Below, piece by piece: positions 48,858 to 59,485 of a stretch of 64,000 bases of DNA (the first letter of the stretch is position 1; every line of letters begins with the position of its first letter). This DNA is from Linum tenue (Eukaryota > Streptophyta > Magnoliopsida > Malpighiales > Linaceae). The notes beneath the pieces were generated by a model. That model did not search any database. It was not told the origin of the DNA and was given only the letters and a program-made list of their open reading frames with translations. The stretch lies in assembly GCA_946122785.1 (NCBI GenBank), contig CAMGYJ010000011.1, positions 35,986,513 through 36,050,512 on the forward strand, given 5' to 3'. The translations under genes were made by a program, and so were the position numbers.

Positions 48858-50195
48858 TTATTTTCCGGCGAGAAAACTTGCTTTGAAATCGAATTGATTG
48901 CACCTTGACTTCTTTGGATAACGATCACTAAGACACGGCTCATACATCTCCAAACAAAGTTCGAACGAGGGTGTTGATGTTTACATGACTCACGAGACAA
49001 ATCTAATCTACATTAAATTACCCTACTCTTATGGAGATTCAGTGACAGCTCCAGATCTACGACTACGACTAAAAGTTGTAGAGGAAAGATAAAAAGATAA
49101 AAGTTGACATTGGGTTGTCATGTGTGAACTTGGCGACCCATTTCTTTGTCAACTCCTCCTTTTATTTATGGTTTTGAAGTGGTAACCGTCGTAGAAAAAC
49201 CGCCTGGAGAGTAACTTCTAAAAAGAATTGCGCCCTTGGCAACAAAACCCGAACTCTTGGGTACCCACCCGACCCAACCCGATCAACGCGGGTAAAATCC
49301 GTGTTGACGGGTTTTGGATCGGGTTCGGGTTTAAACCCGCTACACTATTCACCGGGTCGGGTTTGGTTTAGGTAAACCCGCCCCATGGGTACCCGCCCAC
49401 ACACATATAATTACTTTCCCGGTATATTTAATATTCTAAATAATATATATTCCTTAAACAACTAATATTCTTTATGTTTGTGGAGACATGTATAATTTGT
49501 TCTTTCTAATTGTTTAGAATGAAGTTGATATTATGAAGTGGAGAGTGAAGAAACTTAGTTGACGAGAAGCTTTCAATTAATCTTAGTGTTTATAGATGTT
49601 TATCTTTAATTTTGAACAATTTGTATTGATCATTTGCGATTTGCTTGTATGCTCTAGATTGGTGTTTTTTGTATGAGAAAATTTATGTTAAACTTTTATT
49701 TTGAAAGAAACTTATTATTGTAAATTTTTTACCACAAAAACCCACGGGTACCCATGAACCCGCGTATACCAGCGGGTTGGGTTGCGTTTGAGTTTTTTAA
49801 ACCCAACGGTTTTTTTTTTTTTTTTTTTGCGGATAAACCCATGAGTTTGGGTTTGACAAAATCCGCCCCAACCCGACCCATTGTCATTCCTAGATCCTAG
49901 TGGCTGACGTGTCCTTTCACGTGGGATAATCAACGTGGTCTAAATCTCGCGACCTCGTCAGTGTACTAGACTTGACGCCAACGTGGTCTAGATCTCGCGA
50001 CCACGTTGGGCTACCAAAGTCGCAACGACGAGATTAGTACCTTCCCGGAGACTTAGTGGTTTGGTCTTAAAAATCTTGTACATAAGGCCCAGCTTAAATA
50101 ACATTAATTGTTATTATTGATCTGATCTTATAAACACAATTAATGCCTTGTAAATAATCAATGTGGTACAAGATTATTTTTAGGGTGTAAACACA
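48858..50195 (-). repeat. Right LTR of the LARD-like element, with an insertion
   Basis: It matches the left LTR but has only about two copies of the 48-bp unit (49930-50025), and about 0.65 kb of foreign sequence near 49235-49895 replaces a short piece (tccatttctccctcggac) of the left LTR. Confidence 0.8.
49235..49895. repeat. hAT-like MITE (gggtacccgccc family) inserted in the right LTR
   Basis: Inverted, GC-rich ends (cacccgacccaacccgatc ... ccccaacccgacccattg) surround an AT-rich middle. The make-up resembles the element at 60918-61679. The exact ends and target duplication are unclear. A run of about 20 T lies near 49810-49830. Confidence 0.6.
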
Positions 50196-50485
50196 GTGTA
50201 AGTTTATTCTCCTAGTCCAAATAATGAATATTGGTAATTGATGAATTCTTTATTTGTTCTGGAGATAGTGAGTTCTCATTTATGAAAAATAGAATTTATG
50301 ATTTTTTTTCTATTTCGAAGTTCCATGATGTGTAAAAAACCCCACAAAAAGATACTTTGGCGATATCCTATTTTCATTCTACTTTACAAGGTTGTCAAAT
50401 TGGTTTGTGTTTACGATCAACAATCTTAAAGTATAGGAAAAGATAGTTATTTGAAGGCTATAATATTAATATATTATATTTTAGA

Positions 50486-51128
50486 TAGGGCTGCAAATGA
50501 GCCGAGCTGTTCGCGAGCGGCTCGGCGTTCGATTCGACAAAAACTCATTGGAAACTTGACTCGTTAATAAACGAGCCGAACATGAGCTAAACTTTGTTCA
50601 ACCCGTGAAGCTCGCGAGCTAGCTCGACTCGGTGGTTGTTGAGCTAAACTTGTGAGCTGGCTCGTTTAGAGCTAATGATATGTCTCAACATGTGGCTAGA
50701 GAGCCAACTCGATTACCGACTTATGGACGAATCAACCTATATCTTATGATTTTAATTCATATGGTTATTAAATTATCTATCTCACCATATATAAAGTTTA
50801 ACACGTTGAGTATGTGAGCAAATATATCTTATTTTCTACTTTAAAAAGAAATTATGTATCATAGATTGCTTCGATACTATGAAATAACATGATATGGAGT
50901 AGTTAAAAATTATTAACTAAATGATATATGATACCAACAAAGTATAATATGAGATTAGCTAACAAAATAATACATATGTACCATGATATACAAAATGAAG
51001 TGCCAAATAAAAGTCAAGATTTTAGTAAACAAGCTAGCTCGAACTCGACTCGACTCGGCTCGTTAATAAACAAGTTGAGCTCGAGCTCAAGGTGGGATAA
51101 AACTCGACTCGGCTCATTTGCAGCCCTA
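50486..51128. mobile_element. hAT-type MITE, 'tagggctgcaaatgagc' family
   Basis: The termini tagggctgcaaatgagccga and ctcatttgcagcccta are perfect inverted repeats at the tips, and ctcga-rich subterminal repeats lie inside. The flanking octamers attttaga and atttcaaa match at 6 of 8 positions. No transposase is present. A diverged relative lies at about 58965-59440. Confidence 0.85.
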
Positions 51129-51528
51129 ATTTCAAAGAGTGCATGATCTCATTTACATATTTCTAACAAGTTTACACTGTATAAAAACTTAATATTTCAT
51201 AATGAGGTTAATTACATGGTTGGTCACTGGGATTACAAAAAATGTTCAAGTTTGGTCACTTGAAATATTTAAATTCATTGGTGGTACTTCAGTTTACTCA
51301 AACCGTTCACGTTTGGTCACTCTCTGTCCAACTCCATTAACTTTGGCTGATGTGGCAGTCAACTCTCAAAGTTGGCCGTTAACTTAGTGACGTGGCAACT
51401 AAAAAATTATTAAAAATAAAAAAAATACATTTTTATATTTTCCATCTCACTATTACATTCATTAAAAAATAAAAAATAAATAAAAAACCTAATTAGTTTT
51501 CTACATTCATCCGTTTCTTCACCTGGAA

Positions 51529-51627
51529 ATGTCGAAGTCGAACACATCCTCTTCGTGTATCGCCCAATTCAAACCCGTCGACCGGGTCGAGATCAACTCC
51601 GACGACCCCAGCTTCCGCGGCTCCTAG
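51529..51627 (+). pseudogene. Captured Agenet-like fragment, left arm copy
   Basis: It reads MSKSNTSSSCIAQFKPVDRV then EINSDDPSFRGS and a stop. The V-D-R-V-E-(I)-x-S-D-D-x-x-F-R-G-S pattern is that of plant Agenet/Tudor-like modules. The right arm carries the inverted copy. A polypyrimidine stretch ending tttcttgcag follows, like an intron end, so capture was from genomic DNA. Confidence 0.5.
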
Positions 51628-51659
51628 TTTCTCTCAATTCTTTCTTTCCTTCCTTCAGT

Positions 51660-51945
51660 TTCAATTTCTTGCAGGAGAGAGACGACTAGTAGTCGGTCGA
51701 CGGTGATAGCTAGGACAACTACGACGACAGGAGAGGCTGTCGACGAACTCAAGTCAATGGAGAGATCTGAGCTGCGGAATCGGAATTACACGGTAGATGG
51801 AGAAGAGGAAGAATCGTTTGCGGCGGCTGGTCGGAATTTGACGACGGACCGGCAAAGGATGGTTCTGACGGAAGCGGAGCTGGAATTGTTTTTCAGCAGT
51901 ATGAACGGCGGGAAACAGGAACTGAATCGATTGAATGAGAAGTAA
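51660..51945 (+). pseudogene. Captured central ORF, possibly a CDK inhibitor (KRP) fragment
   Basis: After an intron-like ttcttgcag, the plus strand reads RRETTSSRSTVIARTTTTT and, after an acidic part, RMVLTEAELELFFSSMNGGK, QELNRLNEK and a stop. The R-E-T-T-S-S start and the T-E-A-E-L-E-x-F-F stretch followed by ...EK resemble the C-terminal region of plant KIP-related CDK inhibitors just before their conserved KYNFD motif, which is missing here. The identification is tentative. It could be an unrelated acidic protein. Confidence 0.35.
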
Positions 51946-51959
51946 GAACAAATTTTTAT

Positions 51960-52085
51960 ATTTCCGCGAATGACAGTGCCGGAGAACGAGGAGCCGCGGA
52001 AGCCGGGGTCGTCGGAGCTGATCTCGACCCGGTCGACGGAATTGAATTGGACGATCCACGAAGAGGATGTGTTCGACTTCGACAT
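51960..52085 (-). pseudogene. Captured Agenet-like fragment, right arm copy
   Basis: The minus strand from 52085 reads MSKSNTSSSWIVQFNSVDRV, then EISSDDPGFRGSSFSGTVI. It is longer than the left copy because the stop codon seen there is absent, and it matches the Agenet pattern slightly better. Both copies differ at several residues, so the arms have diverged since the inverted duplication. Confidence 0.5.
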
Positions 52086-52373
52086 TTCCAGGTGAAGAAA
52101 CGGATGGATGTAGAAAACTAATTAGGTTTTTTATTTTTTTTATTTTTTAATGTGTAATAGTGAGATGGAAAATATAAAAATTTATTTTTTTATTTTTAAT
52201 AATTTTTTAGTTGCCACATCACTAAGTTAACGGTCAACTTTGAGAGTTGGACGGAGAGTGACCAAACATGAACGATTTGAGTAAACTGAAGTACCACCAA
52301 TGGATTTAAATATTTCGAGTGACCAAATTTGAACGTTTTTTGTAATCTCGGTGACCAAACATGCAATTAACCC

Positions 52374-53900
52374 TTTTATGATGTACAAATCAATCGATCC
52401 GTAAAAAATGCACATTTGACTATAGTGATCCTGGCTAATAGTAGTTGTGCTAAGTGCAGGGAAGGAGGCAGGGTTAGAAGTTAGGGAGGCCAAAGAATAA
52501 GTGTGCTGTGCTTTAAAGGACTTCCCACAGGTTTTGATCGAGAAAATTGGCCCCATGGTAGCTCATGACATTTTAATCCAAATCTTAACACTTCACCGCT
52601 ACTCTAGACTAGAGGAGAGCAACTAAAGTGGAATTGCTCGCTGCTAATGAACAAAAGAAAAGGCAGAGGAACTCATTACACCTAAATAACTGTCCGTAAA
52701 AGCACACTGCAACTGTGCAAGGAGTACAAGGCTTTATTTTTTCTTCAAACTCAATATCAGAGGCGCGATCCCTCGAATCACCCGACCTGCTACGCGACAA
52801 TTATGAATATCGAAATAGCTGCTTCAGAATCAACAGAGTCAATTCAGCAACCAAAAATGCCTCCGATAGCTCCAACGCACTAGATTTGCATAACGCAGAT
52901 CCCTCTTCAACAGAGCCTTAAGAGCTTAACAATTCTCTTTTCATCGCAAAGGGATATTCATGCAAATCTAGGAAGGCAAGAACGTTTCCTACATATTTTC
53001 GAGAGGAGCATAACCCAAAAATACTCACCCCAGGGTTCACAATTGACCAAATTCTTAAATCATATATGTTCATCAGACTTCTCCGGTGACACTGTCTTAG
53101 GCCCCTATTTAGCATTTCAGGCTGAAACTCATGCACCAGTTGTTAACTCGGGAAAGTAAGAGCGATGCCCGTGCACCAGCTTCATAGACTGCAAAAATCA
53201 CGATGAAAACTGATCACTGAACTGGGACGAAAGGGTCAATGACTACTGGGAACATTATTGATGCATTTATCCACATAGCAAATTCATTCGTGTTGACAGA
53301 GGGCACCGCATTGCAGCTTCTGTCTTTTGTAAATTACACACTCACTAACTGTTAGAATCCCAGTAAGTTCTGCATTAGCATTGCTGCAATCGTCATCTGC
53401 TTATTTACGAATGCTATAAAACGTCTTTTTATCTTTCTTGAAGAATTCATACTCTACTCAATGCCAGATACCAAGCTGAAGGAAAGCATAGGTCGACAAA
53501 GAGGAAGGAATTTGAAACCATGTACAATAACTTCCCGCAAACAAATTGAACTTCAAAACTGGTGTCTAATGCAAAACCCTAAAATCAAAGTAGCCAGCTT
53601 TTGTCAATGTCATAAAAGGAGAAAGCAATTTGTTCAATAACAACAGCTAAAGAAGACCACCAAATGTACAGTTCAACAGATTCAATGCTACATACGAGCC
53701 TCAAGTTTTAGTTCCAAAATCAGGAGTGACTGTAAGGATATTGAGCATCACTGTAACTTAAAAAATCGACAGAGAACGTACTGTAAAGAGTGAAATTGAT
53801 CAAAGAGAAATCTCAACAGATTAGGAAAACCCTCCTATTTTTCGCTCGATCGAGAAAGGAGAAAAAGGGTTATGAAAGAGTTGGGGGGAAGTGATACCGG
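52374..53900. other. 3' flank of the small membrane-protein gene
   Basis: About 1.5 kb with stops in all frames and no repeat recognised. It lies downstream of the minus-strand gene that ends at 53901 and may include a long or spliced 3' UTR. Confidence 0.4.
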
Positions 53901-54156
53901 TCAAGAATGCTCAGATGGAGGTGAGGCGGAATCTCCTCGGCGTAGATCTTCAATCAAGCTGCCGAGTTCTTTACGAGCCGATTCTCTTCCGAACATGAAA
54001 CCGTACCTAGTGAGAGAAAGCATAGCTGAATGAGAAAAGTAATCAAGGAAGAAGGGAAAGGGGAAAGCAGCATTTTATGGGAAGTTACCAGCCGGAAACA
54101 GCAGAGAAAACGGCTGCAGTGCCAACGGTTTGAACCAGAGTGAAGGTTTTCGCCAT
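53901..54156 (-). CDS. Small single-span membrane protein, 57 residues, unknown function
   Basis: Two coding exons, 54156-54089 and 54006-53901, are joined by an 82-bp GT-AG intron that splits a tryptophan codon, giving 57 residues. The start is MAKTFTLVQTVGTAAVFSA, an uncharged stretch long enough for one membrane span. Then comes YGFMFGRESARKELG, a short amphipathic part, and a Ser/Pro-rich tail. I recall uncharacterised plant proteins with the GRESARKELG motif but cannot name a function. The intact frame across a canonical intron and a pyrimidine/purine-rich leader argue for a real gene. It was not visible as a long ORF because of its size. Confidence 0.75.
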
Positions 54157-54343
54157 TATTGGCTTCCCTCTCTTTCGCTCTCTGCGCCCTTTTTCCGAGG
54201 GGGCTCAAGGTTTTCGAATGGGTTTCATGCATTGTGACCAGAAGAACCGAGCTTATCAACCGTTGGCACAGTAAAACACTAAAACGGTCAAATCAGTTGT
54301 GAATGTGATAGTAATTCAATTCATTTGCTTGGTTGGTTAGTCA

Positions 54344-56215
54344 GGAAGAATGACACGAATATTATTTTTTTTAAAAAAATTACCATCAATATGGCGGATT
54401 AAAAAGTATTGACAAATATATTGTGTTTTGGAGAAAAAGTTAGGCGAGACCACCTGAGACTAAGGTGCCACCACCTGAGTCTCAGGTTAATAGATGGGAA
54501 GAAAGTCCCAGGTGTTGGCACCTGAGACTCAGGTGTTACCACCTGAGACTGAGGCGTGACCACTTGAGACTGAGGTGGCACCGCGCAGAACAATCCTAAT
54601 TCTAACCCTAAACCCTGAACCATGAACCCTAAACCCTGAACCATGAACCCTAAACCCTAAACCCTGAACCCAAAACCAACGAATTTCGTATCAGTTATTC
54701 ACACCACAAATGGCTAATAGGTAAGAGACATATTTATTTTTTAATTATATTATTCAAATGTTATTATGATTGTGTTTAGTTTAATTAGTGAGTTTTTTTG
54801 TAGTGATTTTAGAAGATTTGAACTAGTCGTTCGGTGGAAATCGGAGAAAGTAGAGGATAATTTGGGCGTCAAATTCGTTGGTGGTGGTAGTTTTCAGTTG
54901 ACGGTTTTTCAAATGTAATAGTTGTGGTTTGAAGTAGTTGTTGTTTTTCAAATAGTTGTTATGGTTTAAGAAGGTTGTTGTAGTTGTTGTTTTTCAAATG
55001 TAGTAGTTGTTGTTCTTGGCCAAATTATAAAATGTCCGAGTTGTTGTTTGTTATTTGTTGTTCCGAATAGTTATCGCTAATAACATCATACATGAATGTA
55101 AAAATAATTCAAAGAATAGTCCACATAAATAGTCCACATAATAGTCCACATAACACATAAATAGTCCACATACATATCCCAAATAATAATAACATAACAA
55201 AAATACAAAAAAAAAACTCTAACGATCATCACCACGACGACCACCATGCTGATCCACTAGATGGCCGCCGGTATCACACCTCGCTGGCGCCTGTCTGATG
55301 TCCTGGCTGAAAAGACGGATTAAACCGGAAGGTCGTAGTAGGCCGAACGGGCTGTGATCGTTGTCGATCTGAAATCCGGAGCGGGTTAGATACATCACGA
55401 TGCTCACGTCGCTGTCTACGTGGCCTACGCTCCTGTCTGAATTTGTTGTTTATTTGTTATGTGGACTATTATGTGGACTATTCCTTGAACTATTTTTACA
55501 TTCATGTATGATGTTATTAGCGATAACTATTCGGAACAACAAATAACAAACAACAACTCGGACATTTTATAATTTGGCCAAGAACAACAACTACTACATT
55601 TGAAAAACAACAACCTTCTTAAACCATAACAACTATTTGAAAAACAACAACTACTTCAAACCACAACTATTACATTTGAAAAACCGTCAACTGAAAACTA
55701 CCACCACCAACGAATTTGACGCCCAAATTATCCTCTACTTTCTCCGATTTCCACCGAACGACTAGTTCTAATCTTCTAAAATCACTACAGAAAACCTCAC
55801 TAATTAAACTAAACACAATCATAATAACATTTGAATAATATAATTAAAAAATAAATATGTCTCTTACCTATTAGCCATTTGTGGTGTGAATAACTGATAC
55901 GAAATTCGTTGGTTTTGGGTTTAGGGTTTAGGGTTCATGGTTCAGGGTTTAGGGTTAGAATTAGGATTGTTCTGCGCGGTGCCACCTTAGTCTCAGGTGG
56001 TCACGCCTCAGTCTCAGGTGGTAACACCTCAGTCTCAGGTGCCAACACCTGGGACTTTCTTCCCATCTATTAACCTGAGACTCAGGTGGTGGCACCTCAG
56101 TCTCAGGTGGTCTCGCCTAACTTTTTCTCCAAAACATAATATACTTGTCAATATTTTTTAATCCGCCATATTGGTGGTAAATTTTTAAAAAAAATAATAT
56201 TTGTGTCATTCTTCC
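54344..56215. mobile_element. Foldback Mutator-like element with arms of more than 700 bp
   Basis: The ends ggaagaatgacacgaatatt and aatatttgtgtcattcttcc are inverted, and the inverted match runs to about 55190 and 55440, leaving a 250-bp loop. Flanking 9-mers ggttagtca (54335-54343) and ggttagtga (56216-56224) match at 8 of 9, as for a Mutator-type target duplication. Each arm carries nested cacctgagactcaggtg-type hairpins and a telomere-like ccctaaaccctgaacc run. No transposase is present. Confidence 0.8.
55215..55430 (-). other. Loop of the foldback, GC-rich, coding-like but unassigned
   Basis: The central 0.2 kb is clearly richer in GC than the arms, as a captured piece of gene would be. 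Minus-strand reading gives Arg-rich sequence (RPRRQRREHRDVSNPLRISD; TTFRFNPSFQPGHQTGA), which resembles no family I can name. Confidence 0.35.
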
Positions 56216-56239
56216 GGTTAGTGACAGATCAAATAAGTT

Positions 56240-57165
56240 TTGAAAAAAATACAAAATACCCACATTATTAAAATAATTTCTCAAAATACATACGTTATAA
56301 AAAATATTCTCAATCTACATGTGTTTGGGCTTCACTACGGCCATCAAACGTACTGAATAACATCACCGCGGCCGACAACCAAAATGAATGCTTCACCGCG
56401 GCCGTCGGAAGCGATGAATGCCTAAACTATGCCAAAACTTCGAACGAACGTAACTCTGCGCTCGGTTATCCGATCGCAGCAAAAAAATTTTACTCCACAT
56501 AATTTTTCGAGATTTTTCAATTCTTAAACAACCTTCGTCAATGGTATAACTTTGTGCTCTGAAACCCAAACGTCACAAATTTTTCTTTTTTTTTTTTTTT
56601 GAACTTTTCAAGAACTACAACTTTTACTAGGAAGGAATTTTCAAAATATGAATATTTTTGGATATAAGGGGTTTTTCGAATAACTTTACCTTTACTTTTC
56701 ACAAATCCACATACATTCGGAACATATGTCCATAATAAAAGTTGTAGTAAATAAAAATTTATGCGAAATAAAAAAAAATTATAACGTTCGCTTTGCGGAA
56801 CACAAAGTTATGGTGGTCCAAAGTTTGGCGAAATCTAAAAATTGCTCGTTTGGGATAGCAAACGATGTTTTTCGGGATGAAGGCTGGACCAAATTTCCTC
56901 TCGCTGTTTTCGACTAGAAAGATCTCAAAAAATTATGTGGAATCAAATAAATTTCTCTACAATAGGATAACCGAGCGCAAAGTTACGTTTGTTCAAAGTT
57001 TTGGCATATGTTAGGCATCCACCGCTTCCGACGGCCGCGGTTATGCTATTCCCCGCGTTTGACGGCCGCGTTGAAGCCCAAACATGTGTAGATTGGGAGT
57101 ATTTCATAAAACGTGTGTATTTTATGAAATTTTTTGAAGAACGCGTGTATTTTGAGTAGTAAAAC
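56240..57165. repeat. Second foldback element, ccgcggccg-rich ends
   Basis: The left block (ctacatgtgtttgggcttc ... accgcggccgtcggaagcg ... cgctcggttatccgatcg) is inverted at 56925-57110 (cggataaccgagcgcaaag-like, cgacggccgcgg, gaagcccaaacatgtgtag). The arms are about 250-280 bp and the AT-rich loop about 390 bp. It lies only about 20 bp from the preceding foldback. Confidence 0.7.
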
Positions 57166-58088
57166 TGTCAAATCAATTATGATAGTAGTTCAGTTCATTT
57201 GCTTGGATGGTTAGTGATGCACCAAACTATTTTTCACTATCCAAGATGAAATCAAATGAACCATCCAGTTTGAATGGTCCATTGGTTCACGATTTTAACA
57301 CCCAAAAATATGGGGAGAAAAATACTTTAAGGTAAACTAAGACCATCCAACATGAATTACAAATTTTATTTTGCTTCCTCTTCTCATGTCCAAACCTTCT
57401 TGTCAGCTTTATGTGGTACACTACCGATTTATTATGATTTCTTTTGGTGATGCATGATATGAATATGGAATTGTTTATGGTTAATGACAAAGTCATTCTT
57501 AAATATTTAAATTAGTGTATTATACAAGTCTTCTATGTTATTGATCATGAACATTGAACAGTTCTATCAATAGTTGACCAACAATTTTCTAACGGTTAAC
57601 CACTGAAGCCTAAACCACTAACTGTTCTGGTTTAGCATCTGGTCCGATTCTCAGAACAGAGGTTTTATGAGATCAATTTAGGGGCGAGTAAGGATCTAAA
57701 GACCAAATCGGAGCTTGGACCAGAATATGTCGAACATAATATAATGTGGTCCGATCTTTGGTAACATTAATTTTATAAATACTGAAGAAGAATTGACTAA
57801 ATTTACATTTGGATAAGATCATATCAAACCAAATATACGGTTGGTCCGATCCAAATATAATTGGTTACTCTATTATCGGTTATAATCGATAACCGAATAG
57901 TTTAATACATTTAGTAGTTAACCGATAATCAATAATTTTGTTAGTGGTTAATCAATAAATGGATTTTTTTTGTGCAAATTGATATGCACATTGAACCATG
58001 GAAGTGGGTTGAGATAATAAATATAAAGAACAATTTTGGTATTTGGGATGAAGTTAATGGAAATAATAACAAAGGACTCATTTGTTAT
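57166..58088. other. Intergenic, no gene seen
   Basis: The first 60 bp (gtcaaatcaattatgatagt ... tggttagt) repeats the sequence just left of 54344. From about 57590 to 57970 there are ggttaaccact/ataatcgataaccg motifs like those at about 58690-58870, probably parts of one decayed hAT-like element into which the MITE at 58097 inserted. Confidence 0.45.
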
Positions 58089-58096
58089 CTAATCAT

Positions 58097-58563
58097 CAAG
58101 GTTGTCAACCCGCGGGTTGATCCGGACCCGGTCGAGCTAGTGGGTCAAGGGTTAATGGGTCAATCATTTTAGCCCCGTTTGGCCCGGAAATATAGAAAGA
58201 GTCATTATATTGTACTTATTCTCATAAATTATATCAAATCTTATCTAACATATGAGTTATAACATATAATATTACACCAAAATAACATATTGTACTTAGA
58301 TCCAACATATAGTGAAAATTCACTCACACTTATATAACATAAATATTCAAATGTTCAACTTAGTATTCCAAAGATTGAGTTAGGCGAAAAGAAAAATTAG
58401 AAAATAGGCGCATTTCGAAAACTAAAGAAAAAATGACACAATTTGACCTCCAACCCGGTACCTTATAGCGGTCGGCCCGGCGGGTGCGTGCTGCCCATTT
58501 TTCTCACCGGATCAGGATCAAATTAGGTCGACCCGTGGGTCAACCCTCGGGTTGACAACCTTG
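58097..58563. mobile_element. hAT-type MITE, 'caaggttgtcaacccgcgg' family, copy 1
   Basis: The termini caaggttgtcaacccgcggg and gggttgacaaccttg are inverted. The 8-bp target duplication ctaatcat is perfect (58089-58096 and 58564-58571). Its length is 467 bp. It is non-coding. Confidence 0.92.
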
Positions 58564-58571
58564 CTAATCAT

Positions 58572-58960
58572 AGTACATGGTTTCCTCCCGACAAAAACAT
58601 AAATGTAGGGGCTTATTTGTTATCTTTTCATAGTATGGGGTTTATATGGCTATTAATCCTATTAAAAATAACAAAAGAAAAATGTCTCATGCGGAGTCGT
58701 TATTGGTTAGTGGTTAACTGACAAAGTAACTGTTAATCAAACTCATAATTGACGATTAACCGATTAGAGTTATCAGTGCAGTTATCAACAATGATTTTTT
58801 TTGTGCTTATTTGTTAACCACTAAACGACATATTGGTTACTGGTGAACCAAAATCGCACTTATTAGCACCCCTAGTGTCGCAATATGAACGAAAAGAGTA
58901 AACCCCCCCCCCCCTCCTCCCACCAACACACACCAAAAGTATGATGGAGGTATGGCTAAA
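58572..58960. other. Intergenic, ends in a poly-C run
   Basis: AT-rich DNA with gttaactg/ggttaacc motifs and a tagcacccctag end near 58862-58875. A run of about 14 C lies at about 58903-58916. Confidence 0.5.
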
Positions 58961-58964
58961 ATGA

Positions 58965-59440
58965 ATAGAGTCAGAGTTGAGTTTTGACCTAGCTTGGACT
59001 CAGCTTGTTAATAAATGAGTTGAGCTCGAACTCAACTTGTTTACTAAAAGTTTGTCTTGTGTTCGAATCGAGTTCGACTCATTAATTAGCTTGTGTGGTC
59101 GGCTCGAGATAAGGTATCATATCATTTAGTTCAATAATCTTGTATTGTTCATATTATGTTGTTTGATAGTAATTAGTATTTGAGCAATCTATAATACATA
59201 ATTTCTCTTTTAAAATTATAAACTAGACATATTTGATCACGTGCTCAAATTCTTAAACATTATATGTGTTGACCTATATAATCTAACAAACATATGAATT
59301 ATCAACAAGTCAATGATAAGCTATTGACCAATTCACTCACAAGTTGCTAGTTGGGGTGACTCTCTATCCATACTATCGAGCCAGCTCACGAGTTGAGCTC
59401 AACAAGCCACCGAGTCGAGCGTGCTCATGAGCCTTGTGAT
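58965..59440. repeat. Diverged relative of the MITE at 50486-51128
   Basis: It shares ctcgaactcaacttgttta, ttgttaataaatgagttgag and a middle part rich in tatcatatcattta with the inverse of that element. The terminal gggctgcaaatgagc is no longer visible. Confidence 0.55.
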
Positions 59441-59485
59441 GTCTTTGACGACAAATGCTAATTGTGGGTTCGGGTCGTGTGCGCG

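Larger units (their letters stand above)
45641..50195 (-). mobile_element. Non-autonomous LTR retrotransposon (LARD-like, possibly Tat/Ogre-related)
   Basis: Two LTRs (about 45641-46688 and 48858-50195) share the block beginning ccggcgagaaaacttgc and end in gggtgtaaa-aca. In minus orientation the primer site is tggcacacctggtggga (48838-48854), of the form seen in Tat-type elements as I recall them. A purine tract (agttggggggca) precedes the other LTR at 46689-46700. The 2.1 kb interior has no RT or integrase. The flanking gtgt (45637-45640 and 50196-50199) may be part of the target duplication. The 5' end of the left LTR is shortened. Confidence 0.75.
51205..52373. mobile_element. Pack-MULE-type element 2, cargo partly in both arms
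   Basis: The ends (ggttaattacatggttggtc ... ccaaacatgcaattaaccc) match those of elements 42195-43503 and 60013-61933. The flanking 10-mers tttcataatg (51195-51204) and ttttatgatg (52374-52383) match at 8 of 10. The inverted arms are about 420 bp and include a coding fragment (Agenet-like) present once in each arm. The centre holds a different coding fragment. No transposase is present. Confidence 0.85.
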
